A stretch of 7,738 nucleotides of DNA from Ramlibacter sp. (GCA_025351615.1 JANXVP010000129.1:1-7738); one strand, 5' to 3'; positions 1 through 6,381 are shown, counted from the stretch's first letter. Notes: a model not told the origin generated them from the letters alone. Program-made: numbers and translations.

Positions 1-1
1 C

Positions 2-1237
2 ATGCTGGGCCTGGGCGCGCTGGCTGCCGTCGCGTCGTTCTTTCCGCTACTGATGTTCTTCGTCGCGTTCGTCATCGGACTGGGCTCAGGTGCCTCCGTC
101 CTGGTCGGACAGGCCTGGGGCGCGAAGGACATCGGGAAGGCCCGGGCCATCGCCGGTACGGTGCTTTGCGCCGGCGCGCTGCTGGGCGTCGGAATCGGAC
201 TGCTTGGCCTGCTGCTGGCCGGGCCCCTGCTGCGCCTGCTGGGCACGCCCGCGGACGTGCTGTCCGACGCCATCGCCTACGCCCACGTGATGATGGGTTT
301 CCTGCCGCTGCTGTTCGTGTCAATTCTCACCGCGTCGGTGCTGCGGGGTGTGAGCGACACCGTCACGCCGCTGCGGTCCTTGCTGATTTCGTCGGCGGTG
401 ATCCTGGTGCTGACGCCGGCGCTGATCCGCGGCTGGACCGGCCTGCCGCCACTGGGTGTCACCAGCGGTGCCTGGGCGACGATGGTGGCGACCGCGCTCT
501 CGCTCGGATGGATCGCATTCCATCTGCGCCGGCGCCGGCACCCGCTGGCGCCCGACCGCGACTTCAGGCCGCACTGGCGGATCCAGCCTGCGCTGCTGCG
601 GCCGGTGGTGCGGCTCGGCATCCCGACCGGCCTGTTCTTCATCACCGGCTCGCTGGCGGACCTGGCACTGGTCAGCATCGTCAACAGCCATGGATCGCGG
701 GCCACCGCGGCCTGGGGGGCAGTGAGCCAGGTGATGGCCTATGTGCAGTTCCCGGCCATGTCGATCGCCATCACTGCGTCGATCCTGGCTGCGCAGGCGA
801 TCGGGGCCGGCAGATCCGGCGAGGTCGACGCGGTGACGCGGGTCGCCCTGGGAATGAACCTGGCCCTCACCGGCGGGCTCGCGCTGCTGGCCGCCCTGCT
901 GGCTTCCCAGATCGTCGGCTTGTTCATCACCGATCCGCAGGTCGTGCAGCTCACCGCCAGGCTGCTGCACATCGCCGTCTGGGGAGCGGTGTTCCTCGGA
1001 TTCGGCAGCGTATTCTCGGGCGTCATGCGGGCCAGCGGCACGGTGCTGGTGCCGGCCTTGATCTCGCTCAGCCTGCTGGGCCTGGTGCTGTTTCCGCTGG
1101 GGTGGACCTTCAACCGGGCATTCGGATTGCAGGGCATCTGGATGGCGTATCCGGCGACCTACCTGACGGGCCTGGTGCTGCAGGCAGCGTACTTCTACGG
1201 CGTGTGGAAGAAAAAGTCGCTGCGCCGCCTGGTCTGA
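2..1237 (+). CDS. MATE family efflux transporter, 5' end cut off by the window
   Basis: Inner-membrane exporter of the MATE (MatE/NorM/DinF) family, which expels cationic drugs or metabolites in exchange for Na+ or H+. The visible 411 residues are almost entirely hydrophobic helices arranged as two MatE halves. The first half contains the family-typical stretch GLGSGASVLVGQAWGAKD at about residues 27-44, and helix 1 is missing. Full MATE proteins have about 450 residues and 12 helices, so roughly 40 N-terminal residues lie upstream; the methionine at position 2 falls in the loop before helix 2 and is probably internal. The second half starts near residue 195 and ends in a basic tail, KKKSLRRLV, typical of a cytoplasmic C-terminus. 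The stop is TGA at 1235-1237, 52 bp before the MaoC gene on the same strand. Nothing in the sequence reveals the substrate. Family assignment is secure; the subfamily is not. Confidence 0.93.
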   Translation: MLGLGALAAVASFFPLLMFFVAFVIGLGSGASVLVGQAWGAKDIGKARAIAGTVLCAGALLGVGIGLLGLLLAGPLLRLLGTPADVLSDAIAYAHVMMGFLPLLFVSILTASVLRGVSDTVTPLRSLLISSAVILVLTPALIRGWTGLPPLGVTSGAWATMVATALSLGWIAFHLRRRRHPLAPDRDFRPHWRIQPALLRPVVRLGIPTGLFFITGSLADLALVSIVNSHGSRATAAWGAVSQVMAYVQFPAMSIAITASILAAQAIGAGRSGEVDAVTRVALGMNLALTGGLALLAALLASQIVGLFITDPQVVQLTARLLHIAVWGAVFLGFGSVFSGVMRASGTVLVPALISLSLLGLVLFPLGWTFNRAFGLQGIWMAYPATYLTGLVLQAAYFYGVWKKKSLRRLV

Positions 1238-1254
1238 AGGGTCCGCGGCAGCCG

Positions 1255-1260
1255 GATAAT
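1255..1260 (+). promoter_or_regulatory. possible -10 box upstream of the MaoC-CitE-DUF2889 unit
   Basis: GATAAT matches TATAAT at five of six positions and lies 29 bp before the hydratase start, in the short gap after the MATE gene. No convincing TTGACA-like box sits 16-18 bp upstream, where the sequence still belongs to the MATE coding end. It could let the three downstream genes be transcribed separately from the exporter, but read-through from upstream is equally possible. Confidence 0.25.
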
Positions 1261-1277
1261 GGCTGGGCACCCGCTTC

Positions 1278-1282
1278 AGGAG
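1278..1282 (+). promoter_or_regulatory. ribosome binding site that selects the second ATG of the MaoC gene
   Basis: AGGAG at 1278-1282 is a strong Shine-Dalgarno core. Two in-frame ATGs follow, at 1284 and 1290. The first is only 1 nt from the core, too close for normal initiation, while the second has a 7 nt spacer. The start at 1290 is therefore preferred, giving a protein that begins MAGLYYEQF. Confidence 0.7.
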
Positions 1283-1289
1283 CATGACG

Positions 1290-1751
1290 ATGGCAGGCCT
1301 TTACTACGAGCAGTTCGAACCCGGTCAGGTGTTCCGGCATGCGGTCACCCGCACCGTGACCGAGACCGACAACCTGCTGATGACGACGCTCAGCATGAAC
1401 ACCCAGCCATTGCACCTGGACGCCGAGTTCGCAGCCAAAACCGAGTTCGGCCGGCCCCTGGTCAACAGCATGTTCACGATGGCGCTGGTGGTGGGCATCA
1501 GCGTGACCGAAACGACGCTGGGCACCACCGTCGGCAATCTCGGCTTCCGGGAAGTGCGCTTTCCGAAACCGGTCTTTGCCGGGGACACCATCCACGTCGA
1601 AACCACCGTCAAGGGCAAACGGCTGTCGAAGTCGCGCGGCGATTCGGGTATCGTCGATTTCGAGCATCGCGGCTACAACCAGCGCGGCGAGATCGTCTGC
1701 GTCTGCGACCGCGCGGCGCTGATGCTGGTCCAGCCGGCCCGGTCCGAATGA
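1290..1751 (+). CDS. MaoC-type (R)-specific enoyl-CoA hydratase / dehydratase family protein
   Basis: Predicted cytoplasmic single-hotdog protein of 153 residues, of the MaoC dehydratase family that adds water to, or removes it from, acyl-CoA thioesters. The N-terminal part (GQVFRHAVTRTVTETDN) matches the usual strand and helix entry. The family motif is at about residues 40-48 as MNTQPLHLD, followed by EFGRPLVNSMFTMALVVG where the substrate-binding helix should be. In the (R)-hydratase motif DxNPxHxD the first Asp and the His are catalytic; here the His is kept but the position five residues before it is Asn. The C-terminal half (GNLGFREVRFPKPVFAGDTI) fits the strands that close the hotdog. 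The gene overlaps the CitE-like lyase by 4 bp (ATGA), so the two are translationally coupled and probably act on consecutive intermediates such as mesaconyl-, itaconyl- or citramalyl-CoA. The exact substrate is inference; the family is clear. Confidence 0.88.
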   Translation: MAGLYYEQFEPGQVFRHAVTRTVTETDNLLMTTLSMNTQPLHLDAEFAAKTEFGRPLVNSMFTMALVVGISVTETTLGTTVGNLGFREVRFPKPVFAGDTIHVETTVKGKRLSKSRGDSGIVDFEHRGYNQRGEIVCVCDRAALMLVQPARSE

Positions 1752-2605
1752 TCCGCTCGCTGTTGTTCGTGCCCGGCGACAGCCCGCGCAAGTTCGAGAA
1801 GGCCTTGGCTTGCTCCGCCGACGCCCTCATCCTCGACCTGGAAGACTCGGTCGCCGCGGCCAACAAGTCCGCGGCCCGCGCGGCCGCGCTGCAGATGCTG
1901 CAGCAGCCGCGTGGCGACCAACAGCTGTTCGTGCGCGTCAACGCGCTCGACAGCGGCATGCTGCTGGGCGACCTGCAGGCAGTCATGGCCGGTCGGCCCG
2001 ACGGCATCATGCTGCCCAAGTGCGGGGGGGCGCAGGACGTGGCCCGGCTAGGCCACTACCTCGATGCGTTCGAAGTATCGGCCGGGCTGGATGCCGGCAG
2101 CACCTCGATCCTGCCGATCGTGACCGAGACGCCGGAGGCGCTGTTGAACCTGAAAGGCTACGAGAACTGCGGGCCGCGCCTGTGGGGCCTGCTGTGGGGC
2201 GCCGAAGATCTTGCCAGTGCGATCGGTGCGACGGCCAACCGGCATGCCGACGGCCAGTACCGCGGCCCCTTCCGGCTGGCGCGCGACCTGTGCCTGCTGG
2301 CCGCGACTGCCGCCGGCGTGGTGCCGATCGACACCGTGTACACCGACTTCCGCGATATCGAGGGCCTCACGCAGGAAACCACCCAGGGCCGGATCGATGG
2401 CTTCGCCGCCAAAGCCGCCATCCATCCGGCGCAGTGCGATGCGATCAATGCTGCTTTTCGCCCGACAGCCGAAGAACTGGCCTGGGCGCAAGCGGTGTTG
2501 CAGGCCCTGCGAGACGCCCCGTCGGGCGGCGTTGCGTCGCTGGCCGGCAAGATGATCGACCGGCCGCACGAGCTGCAGGCGAAGCGCATTCTCGGCGGTC
2601 TTTAA
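1748..2605 (+). CDS. CitE-like lyase, HpcH/HpaI aldolase/citrate lyase family
   Basis: Soluble TIM-barrel lyase of 285 residues that, by family, makes or breaks a C-C bond in a malyl-CoA-type substrate (malyl-, methylmalyl- or citramalyl-CoA) using Mg2+. Visible signatures: RSLLFVPGDSPRKFEKAL at residues 3-20; LILDLEDSV at 27-35; an arginine at residue 63 in FVRVNA; MLPKCGG at 88-94; VTETPEALLN at 125-134 with E127 as likely metal ligand; WGAEDLASAIGA from 150 with D154 as the second acidic ligand; and AAIHPAQCDAINAAF near 223-237, the family's C-terminal lid motif. Length is normal for stand-alone CitE-like enzymes. The ATG at 1748 is chosen because it overlaps the hydratase stop (ATGA) and gives the family's standard N-terminus; no Shine-Dalgarno is evident, consistent with coupled translation. 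CitD and CitF partners are absent, so this is probably not a citrate lyase subunit. Citramalyl-CoA or methylmalyl-CoA lyase activity is a guess from the hydratase neighbour. Confidence 0.9.
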   Translation: MIRSLLFVPGDSPRKFEKALACSADALILDLEDSVAAANKSAARAAALQMLQQPRGDQQLFVRVNALDSGMLLGDLQAVMAGRPDGIMLPKCGGAQDVARLGHYLDAFEVSAGLDAGSTSILPIVTETPEALLNLKGYENCGPRLWGLLWGAEDLASAIGATANRHADGQYRGPFRLARDLCLLAATAAGVVPIDTVYTDFRDIEGLTQETTQGRIDGFAAKAAIHPAQCDAINAAFRPTAEELAWAQAVLQALRDAPSGGVASLAGKMIDRPHELQAKRILGGL

Positions 2606-2608
2606 AAT
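2603..2608 (+). promoter_or_regulatory. possible -10 box (TAAAAT) directly before the DUF2889 gene
   Basis: TAAAAT overlaps the TAA stop of the lyase gene and ends 6 nt before the DUF2889 ATG. A transcript started from it would begin at or next to the A of that ATG and so be leaderless. No good -35 box is visible 16-18 bp upstream, and the region is constrained by lyase codons, so the match may be chance. Confidence 0.3.
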
Positions 2609-2614
2609 GCGGGG

Positions 2615-3190
2615 ATGAGCCTTCCCGCCCCCTCTGCACGCAAACCCCTGCATACCCGCAGGATTTCATTCGAAGGCTTTCTGCGCGACGATGGCCTGTG
2701 GGACATCGACGCCGAACTGCACGATTCCAAGAGCTACCCGATCCACATGCGCGACCGCGGCGACCTGGCTGCGGGCGAGGCGATCCACCACATGCGCATC
2801 CGGGTCACCGTCGATGATTCGCTCACTATCCGGGAGATCGCGACGGCGATGGACAGCGCGCCGTTTTTTGAATGCCAGGCGGCGACCGACCCGATGACGA
2901 AACTGGTCGGCGTGACGCTGGGCGCGGGCTGGCGCAAGGCCATCGACGGCGCCATCGGAGGGGTCGCCGGCTGCACCCACTTGCGCGAGCTGCTGTTCAA
3001 CGTGGCCACCGCTGCCTTCCAGACAATCCCGGTGTACCGGTCGCAGCAAAGGGAGGCCGAGGGTCAGCGGCCGGATGCCGATGCGCCGGCCTATTACCTC
3101 GACAAATGCATGTCCTGGGATACCGCCGGTCCGGTGGTGCAGCGCTTGATGCCCATGTTTTACCGTCCACGGGCAAACGCCAAGGATTGA
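2615..3190 (+). CDS. DUF2889 domain-containing protein of unknown function
   Basis: A 191-residue soluble protein matching, from memory, the DUF2889 family. Family-like landmarks are LHTRRISFEGFLRDDGLWDI at residues 12-31, a histidine-containing strand IHHMRIRVTVDD near 57-68, ECQAATDPMTKLVGVTLGAGW around 86-106, and GCTHLRELL at 119-127. The invariant-looking Cys120, His122 and Glu125 could form a metal or catalytic site, but that is inference; no activity is established to my knowledge. There is no signal peptide or membrane helix. It follows the lyase gene by 9 bp on the same strand, so it most likely serves the same acyl-CoA pathway. The start at 2615 is the only ATG that preserves the N-terminal motif; the preceding GGGG abuts the start and is not a proper Shine-Dalgarno. 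The C-terminal 25 residues are Arg/Lys-rich and look flexible. Confidence 0.87.
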   Translation: MSLPAPSARKPLHTRRISFEGFLRDDGLWDIDAELHDSKSYPIHMRDRGDLAAGEAIHHMRIRVTVDDSLTIREIATAMDSAPFFECQAATDPMTKLVGVTLGAGWRKAIDGAIGGVAGCTHLRELLFNVATAAFQTIPVYRSQQREAEGQRPDADAPAYYLDKCMSWDTAGPVVQRLMPMFYRPRANAKD

Positions 3191-3229
3191 CCTGCGCGGC
3201 GCTGGACCAAAGCCGCGGCGCCTGCCCTT

Positions 3230-3269
3230 GCGCCCTTGGGTCACAGTCCTACAGCGGGCCTAAGGGCGC
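3230..3269. repeat. 11-pair inverted repeat between the DUF2889 and penicillin-binding protein genes
   Basis: GCGCCCTTGGG (3230-3240) pairs with CCTAAGGGCGC (3259-3269): ten Watson-Crick pairs and one G-U across an 18 nt loop. No T-run follows on either strand, so it is not a standard intrinsic terminator. It could be an RNA hairpin that ends the upstream transcript with help, protects a 3' end, or lies in the leader of the penicillin-binding protein gene. A second, smaller hairpin (CGCGGC 3195-3200 with GCCGCG 3212-3217) sits just upstream. Confidence 0.55.
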
Positions 3270-3306
3270 GGGCCTAGGCTGGGGCGTGACCAGATTTGCG
3301 AATTCC

Positions 3307-3330
3307 ATGACCGACCAATTCCTGCAATGA
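3307..3330 (+). CDS. possible seven-codon leader ORF coupled to the penicillin-binding protein gene
   Basis: ATG at 3307 opens a mini-ORF encoding MTDQFLQ, and its TGA (3328-3330) overlaps the ATG of the penicillin-binding protein gene (3327-3329) in the ATGA arrangement used for translational coupling. The large gene has no visible Shine-Dalgarno of its own, so ribosomes ending on the mini-ORF could reinitiate there. The mini-ORF also lacks a clear Shine-Dalgarno, and an overlap like this can arise by chance. Confidence is low. Confidence 0.25.
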   Translation: MTDQFLQ

Positions 3331-5861
3331 ATACGGCCCTTGCCCGTGCCGGGGCTTTCGCTGCCCGCCTCTACGACCGGCTTCCTGAAGGCAGATGGCT
3401 ACGCGTCGGCCTGCTGCTGGCAGTGGTCCCGGTGCTGGTCCTGCTGTACGTGCTGGCGCTGATTCCTTTCACGCCCAGCATCGGCGACGTCCGCAAGTCC
3501 AGGGCCGAGCAGCCGAGCGTCGTGATGTCGGCCGATGGCAAGGAACTCGCCATGTTCAAGCGCGCCAACCGCGACTGGGTCAAGCTGGCCGATATTTCCC
3601 CCAATGTGGTGGCCGCGCTGATCGCGACCGAAGATCGCCGCTTCTACGACCACCACGGAATGGACTTCAAGCGCACCGTGGGCGCCGCGTTGCACACGTT
3701 CACCGGTGACCGCGAGGGCGGCTCGACCCTCACCCAGCAGCTGGCCCGCAACCTCTATCCGGAAGAGATCGGGCGCGCCCAGACGCTGACGCGCAAGCTC
3801 AAGGAGGCGATCACTGCGATCAAGATCGAGGCCGTCTACAGCAAGAAGGAAATCCTGGAGACCTACCTCAATACGGTTCCGTTCCTGTACAACGCGTACG
3901 GCATCGACATGGCGGCACGGACCTACTTCGACAAGTCCGCCGACAAACTCGACGTGCTCGAAAGCGCAACCCTGATCGGCATGCTCAAGGGCACGAGCTA
4001 CTACAACCCCGTCATCAATCCGGAACGGGCCACCCAGCGCCGCAACACCGTGCTTGCCCAGATGGTCAAGGACCACAAGCTCGAGCCGGCAAAGTACGAG
4101 GCGCTGAAAAAGCGTCCGCTGGAAATCGACTTCGAACGGCAGGCCGAACCGCTCGGTCCGGCCCCGCACCTGAGCCAGCAGTTGCGCCGCTGGCTGATCG
4201 AATGGGCCGACCGCAAGGGCTACAGCATCTACACCGACGGCCTGGTGGTTCGCACCACGATCGATTCGCGCGTCCAAGACATGGCGAACAAGGCGCTGGC
4301 GCGCCAGGTGGAGGCGCTCCAGACGCTGGCGGACGGACGGCGCTCCTCCTGGACGCGCGACATGATGCTCGCCTTCCTGCGTGAGTCGCGCCAGTACAAG
4401 GCGGCGCGCGAAGCAGGGCAGGCTGACGACGTGGTGGTCAAGCAATTGCAAGCGGACACTGGTTTCATGCAATCGCTCAAGGAGGACAAGACCCGCTTGC
4501 AGTCGGGCTTCCTGGCGCTGGATCCGCGCAACGGCGAAGTCCGCGCCTGGGTCGGCAGCCGCGATTTCGCACAGGACCAGTTCGACCACGTCTCCCAGGC
4601 CCGACGCCAGCCGGGGTCGACTTTCAAGCCGTTTGTCTACGGCGCGGCGTTCGAAGCCGGCGCCCGCGCCAGCGACGCCTTCGTTGACCAGGCGGTCGAG
4701 ATCCCCATCGACAAGGGCGTGCTGTGGCGGCCGAGCGACGGCACACCGCCCAGCGGCAAGACGATGACGCTGCGCGAGGGGCTGGCGTATTCCAAGAACA
4801 CCATCACCGCGCAGGTGATGCAGAAGGTGGGACCGCAACGCGTCGCAGCGCTGGCACGCGCGATGGGCGTGCGGCAGAGCAAGCTGGACCAGGTCATGTC
4901 GCTGGCTCTGGGCAGCAGCCCCGTGACGCTCAAGGAAATGGTCGCCTCGTACGGCACGATCGCCAATGGCGGCAGCTACATCGAGCCGATGGTCGTGACC
5001 CGGGTCGAGAATCGCAAGGGCGCCGTGCTGGAAGACTTTCACAGCGCCGCCCCGGAGCCGGCCTTGTCCGGACCGGCTGCATTGACGTTGCTGGACGCGA
5101 TGCGCGGCGTGATCGACATCGGCACCGGCATGGCGATCCGCAGCCGGTACGGCATCCAGGGCGATGTGGCCGGCAAGACCGGCACCACCCAGGACAACAC
5201 CGATGGCTGGTTCATCCTGATGCATCCGAACCTCGTGGCCGGTGCCTGGGTCGGCTTCAACGACAACCGCGTCACCATGGGTGACGGCTGGGGCCAGGGG
5301 GCGCGCAGCGCATTGCCGATCGTCGGGGAAGTGTTCCAGCAATCCCTCAAATCGCGGGTGATCGATCCCAACGTCCGGTTTGCCGCGCCCGCCGCGGACC
5401 CAGCCGGGCTCGACCCGCTGGCCCGGATGAACGACTGGTTTCACGGGCTGTTCGAACCCCCGAGCGAGCCCCAGCAAGCCACGCCGGCGACGGAGACGCT
5501 CCTGCCCGACGGGGCGCAGCAGCGACCGGGCACGGCTTCCTGGGGTCCCGAGGCGCCGCCGATCGCGATCGCGCCGAGAACGGACCCGCTGCGGCCGGAT
5601 CCCCAGCGTGAAGCGCCCCTGGACCGCGGCCCGAACACGCCATCGACGTTCGAGATTCTGGCGCCGGACGCGAGCAGCGGGTCCCGGACGCTGGAGCACC
5701 CGGAACGGTATGAGCGAACCGAGCGCAGCGACCGCGAGGGGCCGTTCGTCGTTGGCGCGCCGTCGCAGCAAGGGGAAGCCGGTCAGCCGCAGCCGGCCCG
5801 GGGTAGCCCTTCGGTGCGCTTCGACGTCACCCCGGAAAACACCGCGCAGCCCAGCCAGTAA
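3327..5861 (+). CDS. class A penicillin-binding protein, bifunctional transglycosylase/transpeptidase (PBP1A type)
   Basis: Inner-membrane enzyme of 844 residues that polymerises glycan strands from lipid II and cross-links their peptides in the periplasm. A short basic cytoplasmic segment precedes a membrane anchor at about residues 27-47. The GT51 transglycosylase domain carries EDRRFYDHHG with catalytic Glu102, GGSTLTQQL at 131-139, and RKLKEA with second acidic residue Glu160. The penicillin-binding transpeptidase domain has the nucleophile motif STFK at 431-434, SKN at 489-491 and KTGTT at 617-621, so both active sites look intact. The linker between the domains (about 330-400) is helical and charged and includes a RESRQYKAAREAG stretch. 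Residues from about 692 to 844 form a Pro/Glu/Arg-rich, apparently disordered tail. ATG 3327 is the only start that keeps the anchor; there is no Shine-Dalgarno, but a mini-ORF overlaps it. The gene stands alone between the acyl-CoA unit and a strong terminator. Which of several class A paralogues it is cannot be told. Confidence 0.95.
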   Translation: MNTALARAGAFAARLYDRLPEGRWLRVGLLLAVVPVLVLLYVLALIPFTPSIGDVRKSRAEQPSVVMSADGKELAMFKRANRDWVKLADISPNVVAALIATEDRRFYDHHGMDFKRTVGAALHTFTGDREGGSTLTQQLARNLYPEEIGRAQTLTRKLKEAITAIKIEAVYSKKEILETYLNTVPFLYNAYGIDMAARTYFDKSADKLDVLESATLIGMLKGTSYYNPVINPERATQRRNTVLAQMVKDHKLEPAKYEALKKRPLEIDFERQAEPLGPAPHLSQQLRRWLIEWADRKGYSIYTDGLVVRTTIDSRVQDMANKALARQVEALQTLADGRRSSWTRDMMLAFLRESRQYKAAREAGQADDVVVKQLQADTGFMQSLKEDKTRLQSGFLALDPRNGEVRAWVGSRDFAQDQFDHVSQARRQPGSTFKPFVYGAAFEAGARASDAFVDQAVEIPIDKGVLWRPSDGTPPSGKTMTLREGLAYSKNTITAQVMQKVGPQRVAALARAMGVRQSKLDQVMSLALGSSPVTLKEMVASYGTIANGGSYIEPMVVTRVENRKGAVLEDFHSAAPEPALSGPAALTLLDAMRGVIDIGTGMAIRSRYGIQGDVAGKTGTTQDNTDGWFILMHPNLVAGAWVGFNDNRVTMGDGWGQGARSALPIVGEVFQQSLKSRVIDPNVRFAAPAADPAGLDPLARMNDWFHGLFEPPSEPQQATPATETLLPDGAQQRPGTASWGPEAPPIAIAPRTDPLRPDPQREAPLDRGPNTPSTFEILAPDASSGSRTLEHPERYERTERSDREGPFVVGAPSQQGEAGQPQPARGSPSVRFDVTPENTAQPSQ

Positions 5862-5928
5862 AGCCGCACCGGCTGAGGGAGGCTGACGCGTGCGCAATAG
5901 CACCAGGCCGCGGATCGCGACCGGAACC

Positions 5929-5947
5929 GCTCGAGTCAGTCTCGAGC
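5929..5947 (+). repeat. perfect 7-bp hairpin in the 3' untranslated region
   Basis: GCTCGAG (5929-5935), loop TCAGT, CTCGAGC (5941-5947). The stem can be extended by ACC (5926-5928) with GGT (5950-5952) across a two-A bulge. No T-run follows, so it is not an intrinsic terminator by itself; it may be an RNA-structure element of the transcript end. Confidence 0.45.
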
Positions 5948-5955
5948 AAGGTGGC

Positions 5956-6021
5956 ATGGGTCCTGCTTGTCTTATGCGTCTCCTGGTCGGGCACTTTTGC
6001 AAGTTTCTTCAACCCGGCTGA
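5956..6021 (+). CDS. possible 21-residue small ORF ending just before the terminator
   Basis: ATG 5956 to TGA 6021 encodes a 21-residue peptide that starts MGPACLMRLLVGHFC and ends KFLQPG. AAGG at 5948-5951 lies 4 nt upstream, a short Shine-Dalgarno spacing. The ORF ends 5 nt before the terminator stem. There is no homology I recognise, and codon use is uninformative at this length, so it may well be noise. Confidence 0.15.
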   Translation: MGPACLMRLLVGHFCKFLQPG

Positions 6022-6026
6022 TTCAT

Positions 6027-6062
6027 ATCCCCCGGATCGCACGCGATTCCGGGGGATTTTTT
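6027..6062 (+). terminator. Rho-independent terminator after the penicillin-binding protein gene
   Basis: ATCCCCCGGA (6027-6036) pairs perfectly with TCCGGGGGAT (6048-6057). The inner TCG/CGA can pair further across a one-base bulge, and TTTTTT occupies 6057-6062. Stem strength and the T-run make this a canonical plus-strand intrinsic terminator. On the minus strand the hairpin is followed by ATATGAATC rather than a T-run, so it is not clearly bidirectional. Confidence 0.93.
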
Positions 6063-6140
6063 CTGGAGCTTCCAGCCGTTCCCGGATGCCCGTCGAGGGC
6101 GCGCATCGTCACAGGGTTGACAATTTACGGCTCTTCGTCA

Positions 6141-6374
6141 TCACCAGAGCGCCGAATCGCGCATCTCGAGGATTCGCTTGCGGGCGCGCCGGCGATGCGA
6201 TGCGGTCAGGGCCCAGCCGACCAGTCCGAACACCAGACCGACTGCCGCAAGTTCGTAACTAGCCAGATTGCGGCCCAGGAGGGAGGGGGCGACGAGGCCT
6301 GCGCCGGCGGCCGCTGCAATTGCGGGAATGACTGTAACGACGACTGTGAACACTGCTGATGGACTTCCGGGCAC
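6141..6374 (-). CDS. small two-helix membrane protein, unknown function
   Basis: A 77-residue ORF read right to left from a GTG at 6374 to TGA at 6141. Residues 8-32 and 37-58 are two hydrophobic helices rich in Val, Ala, Gly and Leu, joined by a short loop with one Arg, and followed by a strongly basic tail (SHRRRARKR, 59-67). By the positive-inside rule the tail should be cytoplasmic, making a helical hairpin in the inner membrane. I do not recognise the family. A second in-frame GTG at 6353 has a better placed GGAAG (10 nt upstream) and would still keep helix 1, so the start is uncertain. The gene lies 132 bp after the L,D-transpeptidase stop and converges on the penicillin-binding protein terminator. 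The coherent membrane pattern makes it more likely real than other ORFs here. Confidence 0.6.
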   Translation of the reverse strand: MPGSPSAVFTVVVTVIPAIAAAAGAGLVAPSLLGRNLASYELAAVGLVFGLVGWALTASHRRRARKRILEMRDSALW

Positions 6375-6381
6375 TGTGGCG

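Larger units (their letters stand above)
5862..6026 (+). other. 165 nt 3' untranslated stretch of the penicillin-binding protein transcript
   Basis: Between the stop codon and the terminator there is no convincing gene. It holds a perfect small hairpin (5929-5947) and a 21-codon ORF (5956-6021) listed separately, and its last 65 nt are visibly less GC-rich than the surroundings. A 3'-UTR-derived small RNA ending at the terminator is conceivable, but no clear internal promoter is seen (TTATGC near 5973 has no -35 partner). Confidence 0.4.

Noticed and set aside
1259..1747. Upstream extension of the CitE-like lyase frame
   Set aside because: It overlaps the MaoC gene in another frame and has Arg/His/Gln-rich nonsense composition. 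The lyase family N-terminus begins exactly at ATG 1748.
3195..3217. Hairpin CGCGGC/GCCGCG as a terminator after the DUF2889 gene
   Set aside because: Only six pairs with an 11 nt loop and no T-run; too weak to call as a terminator in GC-rich DNA.
3399..6002. An 867-codon open frame antisense to the penicillin-binding protein gene
   Set aside because: Long antisense frames are expected in GC-rich coding DNA. It lacks recognisable domains, while the sense frame carries all class A motifs.
6117..6122. Perfect TTGACA box on the plus strand
   Set aside because: No -10-like hexamer lies 16-18 bp downstream, and the only following gene is on the opposite strand.
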